Part shown: positions 13,601 to 26,000 of the stretch, piece after piece | Position numbering within the stretch: position 1 is the stretch's first letter | Layout: every line of letters begins with the position of its first letter | Source of the DNA: Lethocerus indicus | Lineage: Eukaryota; Arthropoda; Insecta; Hemiptera; Belostomatidae | Length of the DNA stretch: 64,000 bases | Assembly (NCBI GenBank): GCA_019843655.1 | Contig: JACDQD010000003.1 | Span: 5,396,925 to 5,460,924 of the forward strand | Reading direction: 5' to 3' | Notes under the pieces: model-generated | Seen by the model: the letters and a program-made list of their open reading frames with translations, nothing else | Database searches by the model: none | What the model was told of the DNA's origin: nothing | Program-made: the position numbers and the translations under genes

Positions 13601-16600
13601 CAAACTTCACGATTTATACTAAAATTTGAGGTTAAATAATTCTGCCGCTATGTAATCTCGAAAAATGAATATTATTTGTAAAGTATTCAGTATATTGAAC
13701 TAAATTTAAATGTAAACAGCATAATTTGATATTTTTTATTACGAAGTGTTTACTAGAAAAGTATACAATATATGCACATATATTGCACAGAATATCCGTG
13801 CAAAGTGGTAGAACTAGTTAGTACCATAAGTTGGTTTATAATTTTAAACAGCGTTAGTTGAGATTAAATTAAAATTTGTAATCGGGAATCGAACCCAATA
13901 AAATTAGTTTCAGTTATAGAGTGTTACGACCGTGCTTACTGTTCCTTGTTTGATTGGTTATCACATTGATGCAAGATATGACCGGTTGAGCATATATATG
14001 TGTACACCCACCACAATTTCAGTGTTGTATATGGCGAAAGGCGGTAACGGCACGCTGTACGGTTGAGACCGATAATAATCTACGATACTGCTAATGGAAA
14101 GTCGTTACATTTTATAGTGAAAGCAACAATATGAATTGGGTAAATAATATACACTGGCATTGTTGTTACCGAAAAAGCTCGAGCCGGGCTGAACAAACGA
14201 GGATAGGTTCCCACAAGAACATAGCGATCATGACTCCATGTTGAACAAGTAGGTCGTGCGTTCATGATTGAATCTGTTTTGACAAATATAATTAGGGTGT
14301 AGCGGGGGGGGGGCGCAGAGCGCTAGAGGGTCGGAGACGGTCGCTTAAGCCCAGCAATAGGAAGTGGCCCGGTCGTGTCGATCGAGAGCGCGGCGGGTAC
14401 GTGTTGTGCAATAACAAAGCAACGAGGAGGTGTTACGCAACGCCCCTCCCAGGACGGACTTACATCCAGCCACCACCCCCTCTCCTCTCTCCCTCTTTCC
14501 TCTCACTCCGCCGTCCGCAATCGCGCTCCCCATCTCTCTCCCACATTCTTCCTCAACTTATCCCAATTTCCTTGTACGCCCTTCTTTTTCCCAACTTTCA
14601 TTCCCAGTCAGATAAAATTTAACTACTCGCGTAGACCTTCCGTTTTTGAGTTGTCTCCAGATAGGACCGCCCTAATAAACGGTTCCGAATCGTCACTCTA
14701 AATATATTTTCTTTAGCCTCGACATATTTTTTCTGCTAATAAACTAACCAAATATTTGTGATAGATTGGCCTCGATTACACGCATTATTATAATTGACGG
14801 AGGAGTGCACTTACAGCCCGCTAACTCGCCGTTGGATATCCTATGATTTTGTATTTTTAAATTCCCGCTGCCCAACATCTTTTTTATTCATTTGGCAAAA
14901 TGAAAGAATAGGGAAATGCACAAAAGAACGCTCCGATTCTCCAATTGTTGTTCGAAAACGGAAGAAAAGGCGGACTGACGAGCAAGACCAATCAACGCCT
15001 ATTAACCCAACACAACCTTCACCCTAATGTCTATGACCTGTGCTGATTCGTGGAATGTTTTCCAACGGAGCACCATAATTATTAATTGCTTGTTTGTGTT
15101 ATTTGTTGTTCCTAACGCAATTATAAAATCAGTATAAGAAATAAACCGAAAGACCATTAAAGAATTTTTAGTTTTCTTGAGAAAATATATCATAATATCG
15201 AAAAATTTAAGTCTTTTTTTACTGTCAGATATTATTAATGTGTCTAAATGCATTACGTATGTATTTTTTAAAATGGTGTTTTTTAAGTGTAATAAAAATT
15301 ATGTGACTGAATTAGGGTTATATTATCTATTTCGAATTCCTGTTTCCGTGCCTTTAATTCAGTCCAATGATAACCTCGAATCTTGAACAGTTTGCTACTT
15401 CCATTCTGGTCTTCGGGTGGTGAAATTCTATGATTTTTGATATTTCATGTTCTTCAATTTCTTATTCAATGAAATTGTCTTATCCGGGGGACAATAAACA
15501 ATTACTTGTTGCTCTGGCTACTAGTACAACAATGACACTAATATCGTATGACCGGCAACTGTGTATTGGTGAATGGCTCGTTGATATATATTTGCTTTCT
15601 CTTATTTTCCATCCATCTTATTTTTCGTCCACGTTTTTCATTCGAAAGTTTTTCCTACTCGTGTCTAATCTATACGCAATTCCTCGAAGCAAAAATTTAA
15701 AAATAATAGTTGCCGGAGTATATTTCATTGACCGCAAAAACAGCTATTTTTATTTAACTCGGTTTCGATTTCTTACGTTACATCCGCCTTAGCATTACGC
15801 ACCCTTCTTTTTTGTGTAATTTTAAACGTCTATAGAATATTACTTGCGTCCATTCATACGAATGCAAATAATGAAAAATATAATACCTAACAAAAAATGC
15901 ATTGTATAAATTGAAAACAAAATATATTTGTCCATTTTTAAAATAGCTCTCGATATTATCATGATATTTTACGCGAGTTTATCTATACAAAATGCAGTTG
16001 CATGTTGTCCAAGCCCACGCCGGATTTCCACCCCCAATGTTTATTTATGAAAACTGCGACTAAAGCTAATGCGACCTGAAGCTTCTAAAAAGCATATTTG
16101 ATAAAGTTTAAAAAAAAATTAAAAACCATAATTTACTGGATCTCCCCTTTACTTGCTGGCTTGGCCATTTCAGTCGGGACAAGGAACGCGTTGAATACAA
16201 ATACAAAAAGAGAATAAATAAACAGCACGCTTTTATAATTGCCTCGTTGCGGTATCCCTTAACTTCGATTTTCAATGGCTTCTTCTGAAACCGAGAGCGA
16301 AGTAAAGCACTAAAACCTAAATAGTAACCGCAGAGTCGGCTTCGAACTTAGAGCGGTGTTATGAAAGTTTACGACAAAGTCATGACTCAGTTCAACAGAG
16401 CGAGAGGCATTGTGCGGTCTTCTGTTCAGGAGAGGCAACCTTCGCAAATCGCCTCGGGGGGGCATTCAAATTTTATTTAGCCTTGTCACTCTAAATGCCC
16501 AGTGCGTTTCGCACTGCCCGCCTCCACAGCCGCTATTAGAACCGCTCTGGTTTATCCCAATGTCTTCGTTGACGCGTCAAATTATGACTGAGGGCCAGTC

Positions 16601-17034
16601 CTTGATCGCAATCGCCAACATCGGACCAATGAATTTCGTCTCATCGAAAGGCAATTTCCATTTCATATAATGGGAAACAGCACCATCCCCATATTTTCCT
16701 GCCCTTTTTCACTTGTTTCGAACAATATTATTTCCGAAAAGCGTTGAATTATAAATGGCAATAACTACTAATTAGCGAAATTAATAAAAATGAATATTAT
16801 TTACATGTATCACAGAGCCGATTAAACGGAAAATAAATTCAGCCCGGCCAGGAAGCGCACATTATATGGTACCACATTGTGATTCGCATGATAAACTTTG
16901 TACAAGTGAGCCATTATTAACGATGTGTACACGTTAAATATATTCCAATAACGCTTTATGTTCAACAAGGGAGAAACCTATTTTTTGGGCCGCATATTTT
17001 CCTTTCAACGGATCAGACCGACGTAAGCTTTGTA

Positions 17035-17061
17035 GGGTGGGGGGGTGGGTGTGGGGGTGGG
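17035..17061 (+). other. G-rich tract with G-quadruplex potential
   Basis: GGGTGGGGGGGTGGGTGT is followed by GGGGGTGGG: at least four runs of three or more G with 1-3 nt loops, which fits the standard G-quadruplex pattern. Function unknown. Confidence 0.6.
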
Positions 17062-19135
17062 AGACGAATCATCCGTCGCAATTGATAGCGTAACTCACCG
17101 GATTGTGGTTTCTGACTGAAGTACTTCCCGGGTTTAAAGGGTGGATTGTACCAACCGTCGGACGGAACTGATCGTTCGACGGGAAAAACTATTACTGACC
17201 GTTACGTTTCAGGAACCAACTTTGGGATTTGCGATGCAACACTGAACACCGGAGAAGTGGAACTTGTAACAGAATTATGAATGAGAATTATGAGTGGCAG
17301 TTTTTATATCTTCAGTAAAAATTAATAATAATTATAGGATAAAACATACTGATCTTAATTTTATCATAAAAGTACTTTTATTTATACAAATAACCTAAGG
17401 CAATGTCCGTAACGAAGCCCGATCCACCTATAGCCGCAGGTGGTGCAGGTCGGTACCCAACACACGTCTAATACACTCGTTAAGGCACTTCTTGTCACGA
17501 TTCCATTTGAGCACATAAGCTGCCAGCTATCTAGTGGCCAGCTAATATAACTGGAGCCACTGAACCATATCACTCACTTAACACCTTTTTACCCGTTTCC
17601 GGATAAAACTAAAGCAACGTTTTAATTTGACCACTCCGACTATAGACAGTTCGATTTGTCTCGATAGCGTCTCGATTTGTAGACTGGATAGGGGCACAGT
17701 TAATGAAGATCAAAATGTTATCAATTAGTAAACAAATGAAACCTAAGATTTAGGAATAGGAAAATACATTTGTTCATGAATGACTAGATAAAAATATCTT
17801 ACTCTTTGTCCCTGTAACCTAGATAGGGTTTTCACCGTTGGCGGCGTGAACGCATTGGAATCGAGATTTTAACGTTTCTAGTTGCCGTGAGGGCTACGGG
17901 TGCAACAAACGGTAGGCCGAGGTGGTTAGAGGACGACCAGTTCGCCGCCCGACTTTTATTTTAGCCGTAACGGCCATTTTATGCTTTAACGGGACAGAAA
18001 GGGACAGCCGACCGAAGGCGAACGAGACAGGCATAAACGTTGGGCCGTAAAAAGGGGTCACCCAGCAAAAAATAAAATATTCATTCACAACTATGAATAG
18101 GACGGGCGAGTATATAAAATTTCGAACTCTTTATAAATTAATACAGCACCAGGGCAATCAAGTCTCATCAAATTTTGAATGTCTTACAATATTTTACAGT
18201 TTGAAGGACTGTAGAACAGTACTTAAAATCTGGAAGAACAACACTGTCTCCATATATTGTCAGAATAACATCTACAAAGGATAGAAAGTCAAATGCGTTA
18301 TGACACCTTAGCCCCTCCCCCCCTAGAATAACTGCATTGATATCGCCAAATCTAGAGTCAACAGGCTCACGGCTATTGACAATTGCGCAACAATATTCCG
18401 ATAGGGACCGAGAAAAATGTTTCCTATCAAAATTATATCGGATTCAAAAGAACCCAAAATTGTTCAACAACCCCGGAATAACGCGGCGTGTAATAACTTC
18501 GTGAGATCGATGGAAACGGAATGGGTGAAGCGAAACGAGTATATACGTGCGTTTTATACGAGGAGTATAGAGGCGTGCTGAAAATGGGCTTGCGGGGCCG
18601 GGGTTGCGACACTTGCGCGGACGATGCGTTAAACGGGCGGCCGGAAAATGAAATCGGCCACAATCGTGCAGAAAACTCTCGCCTGTCGAAATACCCACTT
18701 TTCAGACGGCCGTTTCAAGTCGGAATGACAGTGTTTACCTTCGGTGCCGACGCGTAGGAGGTTCCAGTCGGACGATTTTCGTGACCAGATACGGGTGAGA
18801 ACTGTGTTCCGCCGGGGGTGAAAGGGCGCCGCCCCTTCAGGTCTATGCTAATACCGTCCGGACCAGATTTCAATGCTTCACGAGCGTCGGTGGTGAATGG
18901 GTCCATTGAAGGTTCCCCTTGGGAAAGCCGAGAAATAAGCGCATTTCCTCCCTCAGATTAGATCAAAACCGCCGTAAATCTAAAGACTATGAACTTTTGA
19001 ACTACATTTTATAAAGCCCGCGAATTAGAGTCTAGAGGTGTACTTTATAAAAACAAATTTATCTAGTATATTGCCAGTATTTATCCAGCATTTTCAAATA
19101 TATAGAAGAAATAGTAATTACTCGTTTAAAATACC

Positions 19136-19540
19136 TGTTTTGTGGTCTGCGAGGGGTTGGTATACCGCAGATTTCGTGTGTTTCTGCCTCCTCTCGCTCG
19201 TTTGGTCTTTTGCCAGACCGGTTTCGGCTGCTTGCCATCTTCGGGCGTCCTCACTGCACTGTCACTGTCACTTGTACTGTGGTGGTTGTCTTTTTGTCGT
19301 GTGTATATATGCATGTCTTGTTATTGTTTTTGGGGGATTTTGTTTGTCTTGTTTGATTTGAGGGGGGTGGGATTTTTGTAAATCGGCTTAAGTCTTTGTC
19401 GGGTTGTCGGTCAAAGGGGGCGGTTGGGCGGGGAGGTCCTTTAGTAGGATTAGGGGGGCGAATATAGCATCCTATACAGCGTGAGGAGACAGAAACACAC
19501 GAAATCTGCGGTATTCCAACCCCTCGCAGACTACAAAACA
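19136..19540. mobile_element. Non-autonomous foldback/TIR element, about 405 bp
   Basis: Left end starts TGTTTTGTGGTCTGCGAGGG and the right end (read in reverse complement) starts TGTTTTGTAGTCTGCGAGGG. The two arms match over about 62 bp (19136-19197 against 19479-19540) with only a handful of mismatches. The interior has no transposase frame, so this is a MITE-like element. Similarity runs a little past the arms into a T/A-rich flank, so the exact ends and target duplication are unclear. Pieces of the same family occur at 44.0 kb and 53.9 kb. Confidence 0.8.
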
Positions 19541-20650
19541 TACGTTGAACAAATTTAGCAATTTATTAGTATAACAAAACCTAAAATTATAACGGACAGC
19601 ACCGTCGTGATTTATGTATAATAATAAGGTAATTTCATATCCGCCCTGGATCGCCAGCCGGAGCTCTTTTTCCACAATTGGCGGTCGTTACTGCCGGAGG
19701 TGTTTTATTTGTACAATCGCTGGAAAGTTTATTTTTGTCAAAAAGAAAAACATAAAACGAACTAGCGGCTAATAGTCCTAGATCGAATAACGAGAGAAGG
19801 GCGTGGTGAACGGAAGTGAGGGCGGCCTTGCGGGCCACCGCACCGGGAAATGTCAAGGCCGCCTAAAGAGCGGGCAAGGTTCTCCCCTGTTGCGACACTC
19901 GGAACAATTTGACTTTTACCCGGTACACCCCCAATGAACTCCGATCTCCGCCCGGTTCACAAATCGACCTTTTCCTCTACGAACAGATATCTTCGAGATA
20001 AATCCCCGATTTCCCGACAGCTTAAGAATAACAGTCAAGCTCTGTAACGGGCCGTTAGGAACGACGCGCGAGCAAACTTCTCGACCTCGTGTTTTCAAAA
20101 GAATTGCGCGTTTTACAATCGGAGATTTAATGATATGATTGCAGCTTGGGCGTATGGCTCCATTTAAAAACGTCAGTTAGAACGGCACGTGGGTTTAGAG
20201 TATTGTAAATTAACAAAGCATCAGACATATAAGCGGTACAACATGGGGTGCATATACAATTTCTCTTTCTTAAACTATTATCAGTTCTGTTAATTATTTT
20301 TCGGCACATATTCTCATATAATTAATTTTTTCCTATACGTTCAATATTTAAAACGGTGATGTCCTCCAACATGCAGACACCGAACTAAAGCGATATAAAG
20401 ATGATGAAGTACCTTAATCTAGGACAGATCTTAAGGCAACTATGAAATTTTCATTTAAAAGCAGAAATTGGATTTTTCAACCGTATTCAAACCTGATCGC
20501 GCATTTCAAAACATGATCAGGCGCGAACTTTTTCTCTGGAATCGTCTCCATTTTTATTTGTTAATGGTAGGTTTTCTTTAAGGTGACATCGTTAAATTTA
20601 TTCCGGGAAATTGGGTGCTTTTAAAATAAAAGTTTCCAAAAACCAATACG
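19541..20650. other. Gene-free sequence up to the CpG-poor boundary
   Basis: CpG-normal sequence with no recognised gene. CpG is frequent through about 20,640 and then nearly vanishes. Confidence 0.5.
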
Positions 20651-21331
20651 TATACTACATCAATGTTAATTAATGGAAAATAATGAATGATGTGATTCTC
20701 AATTGCAGAGACAATAATGCAATTAATTATGGGGTATTTTATCATTTTCAGTAATTAATATCTTTAACTGTTAAGAGTGTTGTCCTTCATGTTACTATAA
20801 TATCATTCACCTTACAGTGGTCCAAGATTATCAGACACTAAGAAAGTAGTAACAACTGTTTACATAATGTTTTCAAGTACAAAACATTCATTTTTAGTTC
20901 AGTCTGAAATATTGTTAAATTCTAAAATCAAAATCCTAAAATCTGATTATGAATTTTTGAAGGGAGTATATTAATTGTAACAAATTAGATGTAATAAAAA
21001 CAACCAGAAGAATTTTAGTGTACCTAGGTTATAAACATCACTGTTTCAAATGTGCAATACTCAGTACAAATTGTGCAAAATAATTTTCAAGGGTTAATGA
21101 AAATATTTATATTTTCGTATTCTATACATATATATCTGAAATATTTACAAATAACTAAAGTTATATAAATTATATAAAACATATATACAATATTTAGCAT
21201 TTGTTTGATGAGAATAAAGGCTAGTTTCAGAGAACAGACAAAATTCAATGATAGCACAGCCATAAATATTATACATAAATAAGAGTGCCCTTTTCAATTA
21301 CTGTTCAATGCAAACACGGTTGATCCCTGAG

Positions 21332-21400
21332 TTATTATTTATTTATTTATTTTAACCTGTGACTGGAGCATACCCTTATACAAGGGGAGAATGCCCACTG
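21332..21400 (-). mobile_element. Possible retroposon 3' end with (TAAA)n tail, minus orientation
   Basis: Read on the minus strand, CAGGTTAAAATAAATAAATA follows a unique stretch containing GGGCATTCTCCCCTTG (plus positions about 21379-21394). A short tetranucleotide tail of this kind is typical of insect LINE/SINE 3' ends. No reverse transcriptase frame is visible, so this would be a short truncated copy. A simple TTTA microsatellite is the alternative. Confidence 0.35.
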
Positions 21401-21555
21401 AGATTTTTATACATATCTATATAAATAAGCATATACCGATACAAATATAAATGACAATATAAGCATGAAGTTAACATGCCACAAGATACTGCATAATTAG
21501 CTTACAATAACAAAAATAAATAGGAACTATTAAAAAATAAAAAGGAATCAACCCA

Positions 21556-21571
21556 GAAGAAGGCCTTCTTC
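21556..21571. repeat. Perfect 16-bp palindrome
   Basis: GAAGAAGGCCTTCTTC reads the same on both strands. It sits in the CpG-poor INTS8 3' flank; role unknown. Confidence 0.7.
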
Positions 21572-22562
21572 CTAAACCTAAAAGGCTTCTGCAGTGATAA
21601 CATAATTACTTTCTTTAATTTAATAACCACATAAATATAAAGAGCACTTTTCTATAAAAAAAAGGACTGTAATGAATAAGAAGAAACAATGAAACGTTCT
21701 AACATCTAAGATTATATGGCTATTATTTCAATTTTTTTTAATCCCATAATTGTTATTGTAAGCTCATTATGTATCATTGTGGCATATTTCTTTGTTGTTA
21801 TTTTTTATAGTAGTTTATATCTATATCAGTATATATGTATAAAGATCCCTGTAGTATCCCCCTCTGCTTGTATAAAACATACCCCAATAGAAAATTAAAG
21901 TAAATGTCCCTAACAAATTACAACATTCTAATTAAAAAGTACATACACACTAGACAAATAAATAATACTTCAGTGAAGTAGGTGCTATAAAGAAATAATG
22001 TTAATTTTTCATTAATATGAACATAGACTGTAATTGTAGTACTGACCAGTAAGTGCAGTGATGAACAGAATAAAACAATAGAAAGATCTTCCCAGTTCCA
22101 AATAGTGCAGGAATTATGCAAATGAATTAAAGATCTAAATTTCTGAATAAACAATGAACAACATACACTTGTAAAATAAAATTTACTTCAATATTAGAAA
22201 CCTGAATATTAGTTTAATAATTTTAAGTAAGGAAAAAGTTTTATTCCGATTTATTTTGTTCAATTTAATAGTTTAAAATCAAAGTCAAATTTTTCATCAA
22301 AGTCAAATTTAGAACTCTAACTCCCCAATTAGTTCCAAAGTTATTAAGTTCAAATTAATGATTATAGATATGCTTTAATATTCAGGGCATTTGAACAGCT
22401 AAGATATTATTAAAGCCATTTTCAATAGTATAAATGGTATGAAGTCATATTTTGTATCAACTGATTTAAAATAAAAACTAATTATGTTCTCTGAATAGTA
22501 CAAACATTTGTACTAAAATAATTTTTGTTTTACCTTGTTACAATAAAAATAAATCCTTTACA

Positions 22563-22568
22563 TTTATT
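22563..22568 (-). terminator. Candidate INTS8 polyadenylation signal
   Basis: AATAAA on the minus strand about 207 nt after the stop codon of INTS8. It is the first such hexamer I found downstream, but AT-rich context makes chance hits common. Confidence 0.35.
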
Positions 22569-22603
22569 GATCAGTCTATGAAACAAACAATGCTTCAAAT
22601 TTA

Positions 22604-22649
<46 letters not shown>

Positions 22650-22670
22650 CATACATATACACACACACAG
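22604..22670. repeat. Compound (AT)n-(ACAT)n-(CA)n microsatellite
   Basis: About 40 bp of AT repeats followed by three or four ACAT units and a short CA run. Lies just past the INTS8 stop, so it may be part of the 3' UTR. Confidence 0.92.
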
Positions 22671-22774
22671 AAATGTACATGATCTGCTTCTATATAAAAT
22701 TTCTTGCAATTGATTATTCTTTTTGTAATATATTATAATGGCAAGACCTCATTCACACTAAGGCTGTTTAAATA

Positions 22775-23021
22775 TTAACATATATACTGTTTTGATAGAG
22801 CTCGAAGGAACTTGGCTTTCCTTATATTTTCTGCCTCCCTCTTTATCTCATCATTGTTGTTTGAATTCAGTTCAAGAAGACCAATAATTCTGACCTAAAA
22901 AATTCATATTTTTCTTTAATCAAAAAACTGGGTGAAGTTTTAATAATAACTTAAGGTACATATAATATTTCATGAAACATGATATCATAAATAACTAAAG
23001 AATAATTAAAATAATAAATTG

Positions 23022-23082
<61 letters not shown>

Positions 23083-26000
23083 TAAATATTTAATGTACTT
23101 GGATTGGGTACATAAATATTACATTAACTTCATAATAATTACTATTATTATTTAATGTCGTTATTATCTATTGTAAAGAAAAAAACAAGAAATGGGCTAG
23201 TATTTTTTTATTACTTTATCATCTGAAATATGATAATGATTGTCTTCAGTTATGAAAATGTTATTTATTATTCTGTTTCAATATTAAAAAAAAATATAGA
23301 AATACAATTTGTAATACATACCACTTTTTGTTTTCTATAATGTTCTCCTCTTTTACTGTATAAATTAATAAGAAACTCCAAGATTGTGATATCCCAGATA
23401 CAGTCAAAATAAGAGTCCATAGAATCTGCACATGGTATTTCAGCCAAACTTTTGTATGCTGTAGTATAATCTACATCTTCAAGGAACTGGCACAGAACAG
23501 CAGCCTAAGTAATGGAAGAGTGTAAAATTATTATTATTATATATTTTAAATATATAGATGAATTATATAGGATAATAAACCCAAACTACTAATTGTAATC
23601 ACTACGTTGAATAACCTGTATATAAAATATTTTACAAGAAGGCTACATTGCATACCTCTTTGATCTGATATAATTTTATATGGTTTAAAAATATTTCAAT
23701 ATGAAACAAGAAATTTCTATAGTTTGTAATAAATAATTTATTACCTGAGTGTGACATTGAAGTTGAGAGCAACATTTTATCATTCTTTTAAAAATATGAT
23801 CTTCAATAACATTCCTAGAAATAGGTCTTGAAAAATAATCTGTCCCTGCAATTGCAGCTTTCAAATAATATTTCAAAGCAGCCGAACAATTGTTATTGCC
23901 TAATGAAATAAAAAAAGTTACATTTAAAAGGCAATTCATAGCCAGAAATATAATTAGAAATTATTTTATTACATTATAAATACTTCGTGCAATATATAAA
24001 AACTTACAAAAATGAAGATCTCCATTCAGTTTTAACCATTGAACATTATATGGATATAGTTTTAGTGCATGATCCAATACTTCAAAGAGTACCTCACATA
24101 CAAATTTAATGCTATACTGATGAGAACTGAAAAAATGAAATTGAGTGTTTTTATAACAGCTATAGCTACTGTTTTATAACATTTTAATATACAGTCAATA
24201 ATAATAATGTGTTAATTATATATTTCTGTATCATTAAATAATGTTTATTAAAGGATATATTATAATAAAAGTAAAATAAAAAAAATATATTTAGAAGAAT
24301 GTCAAAAAAATGAAAATAACAGGTAAACAATATTTTTAAACTAGTACTTACTTCTTAATTGTTGATGGCCAAATGTGCGTTGAATAAACAAAGAGATCTA
24401 ATGCTGGTTGGTCATTTAAAACATTATGGAGTTTTGCCAAAAGTGAGACAACAACTGCCAGAGCATTAAGTTCAACAACAGAGCACAGGGCTGTTGTCAC
24501 CGTTGATAAAGCATCTCTTCTTTTCTGACTGCCCACAAATACAGGTAATACTGAAAATTGATATAACAGTACAAATTTTAAAAAGGAGTATGAAGAGAAT
24601 AGTGAGTATAAAATAAAACATGTTCAATCCTAAAGGAGGGGATTTATTCAGGAAATGATCACATTAAAAATCAAAGCAAAGTAATCCACTGTTTTTTCAG
24701 AAACAAATTAGGAAATGGTTTGATTTTGGCATCATCAAATTTTTGACTTTGGCAACATCACACCTGGCATATTCTACAATTATTCAAATTATCACTACAA
24801 TAACTAAATGAAATGAATGGCTTAATACTTTTGCACTTGTAAAACTTGATCAGTTAAATATTGACAAATTGTTATAAGAAGGATAATAAACAATAATTTG
24901 GGACACAACTTACATTTATCCCAAGCATCTGTTGACACTTTCTTATTATATTTATTAATATCTAAGCATGCAGCTGCAATGCTAATGAATAACTCTGCTA
25001 TAGGGACACTATGCTTATATGGAGGAAGGTTCACAAGTGGTTGCCAATGTCCCATGTTGAGCAAAGTAAGTGCACACTGTTCCCTCAATGTTATCCTCGG
25101 TAACATACAGCCATCAGTTTTATGAAGTATTTCAATGCAACCATGTCTGAGGCTTTGCCAGTCTGGAAAATAAAATTTAGAATAAATATAATAGTAAATT
25201 AAGAACAGAGCTTATTTAGTAAAGATAATATTATAATTTATATTTACCAATGTGCTTTGCTGGCCATTCCAAATGGAACTGATGAATATCAATCAGTAGA
25301 AGTTCCCATGACACAAGTTGTTCAAGTTTTGCAGACAGATTGGAGTTTCCACATTCTTTATTGACTTCGTCACAAATCACTCTTAGGAATGTCCGTGCCA
25401 TGCCATAATTCTAACAGAAATCAAATTTCTATACATTTTTTTAAATAAAACAAAATAATATTGCTGGGACCACAATTCAATATATTATGATGTGGCAATG
25501 GTAAACAAAAGTAAGTAACTAAATTGATGCATAACCATCATCATATATACTAAAGTATAATGTTTGCTGCCATGGTGTGAATATGCAGGACATTGCAAAC
25601 CTTCATGACACCCTCCCCTAAAGAATTATTTTTAAATTTGTAATAAACAATTATAATAATATAAGTGGATACTGTAATATATTTACCTTCATTCTATCAA
25701 GTTCATAAGACTTAGCCATGAGAACATATATGTAATATTGTAAAACACCTCCAGGTAGGTTTATTATGACATTGCCGATGGGGATTGGCATTTCCCACTG
25801 AAAAATATATGTAATTTAAAAAATAACATTTTAAATTAAAAATATATTTACTAAATACGAACATTAATAATCTTAATCACAAACTATTAACAACATTTAT
25901 ATTAGTTAATATATTTGTATTAGACTGAAGTTACTAAAAACAAAAATGAAACACAGAAAACAGTTGAACTTAAATAGGTGTCATGTTAACATGCCCAAAT

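Larger units (their letters stand above)
9420..19130. other. Gene-free sequence
   Basis: Apart from the (CA)n run at 10.62 kb and G-rich tracts at 14.3 and 17.0 kb I see no gene, RNA gene or complete mobile element. The longest frame (15430-15792, 120 codons) is in AT-rich sequence, has no recognisable motif and is best read as chance. Confidence 0.55.
20660..22774 (-). other. CpG-poor 3' flank of INTS8, possibly an extended 3' UTR or readthrough zone
   Basis: No second gene is visible. Between the INTS8 stop (22775) and about 20,660 the DNA stays AT-rich and CpG-poor like the INTS8 introns. AATAAA signals in minus orientation (plus TTTATT) occur at 22563-22568 and 22240-22245, so several 3' ends are possible. 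A retroposon-like tail and a 16-bp palindrome lie inside this stretch. Confidence 0.4.

Noticed and set aside
13878..13900. Minus-strand GGGTTCGATTCCCG, resembling a tRNA T-arm
   Set aside because: The flanking sequence gives no acceptor stem, D-arm or anticodon arm.
15430..15792. 120-codon plus-strand frame
   Set aside because: AT-rich, with no recognisable motif, domain or splice partner; expected by chance at this length.
17155..17180. GGACGGAACTGAT, similar to miR-184
   Set aside because: Two bases are missing relative to the mature sequence and no opposite arm is present; only a short 5-bp stem forms.
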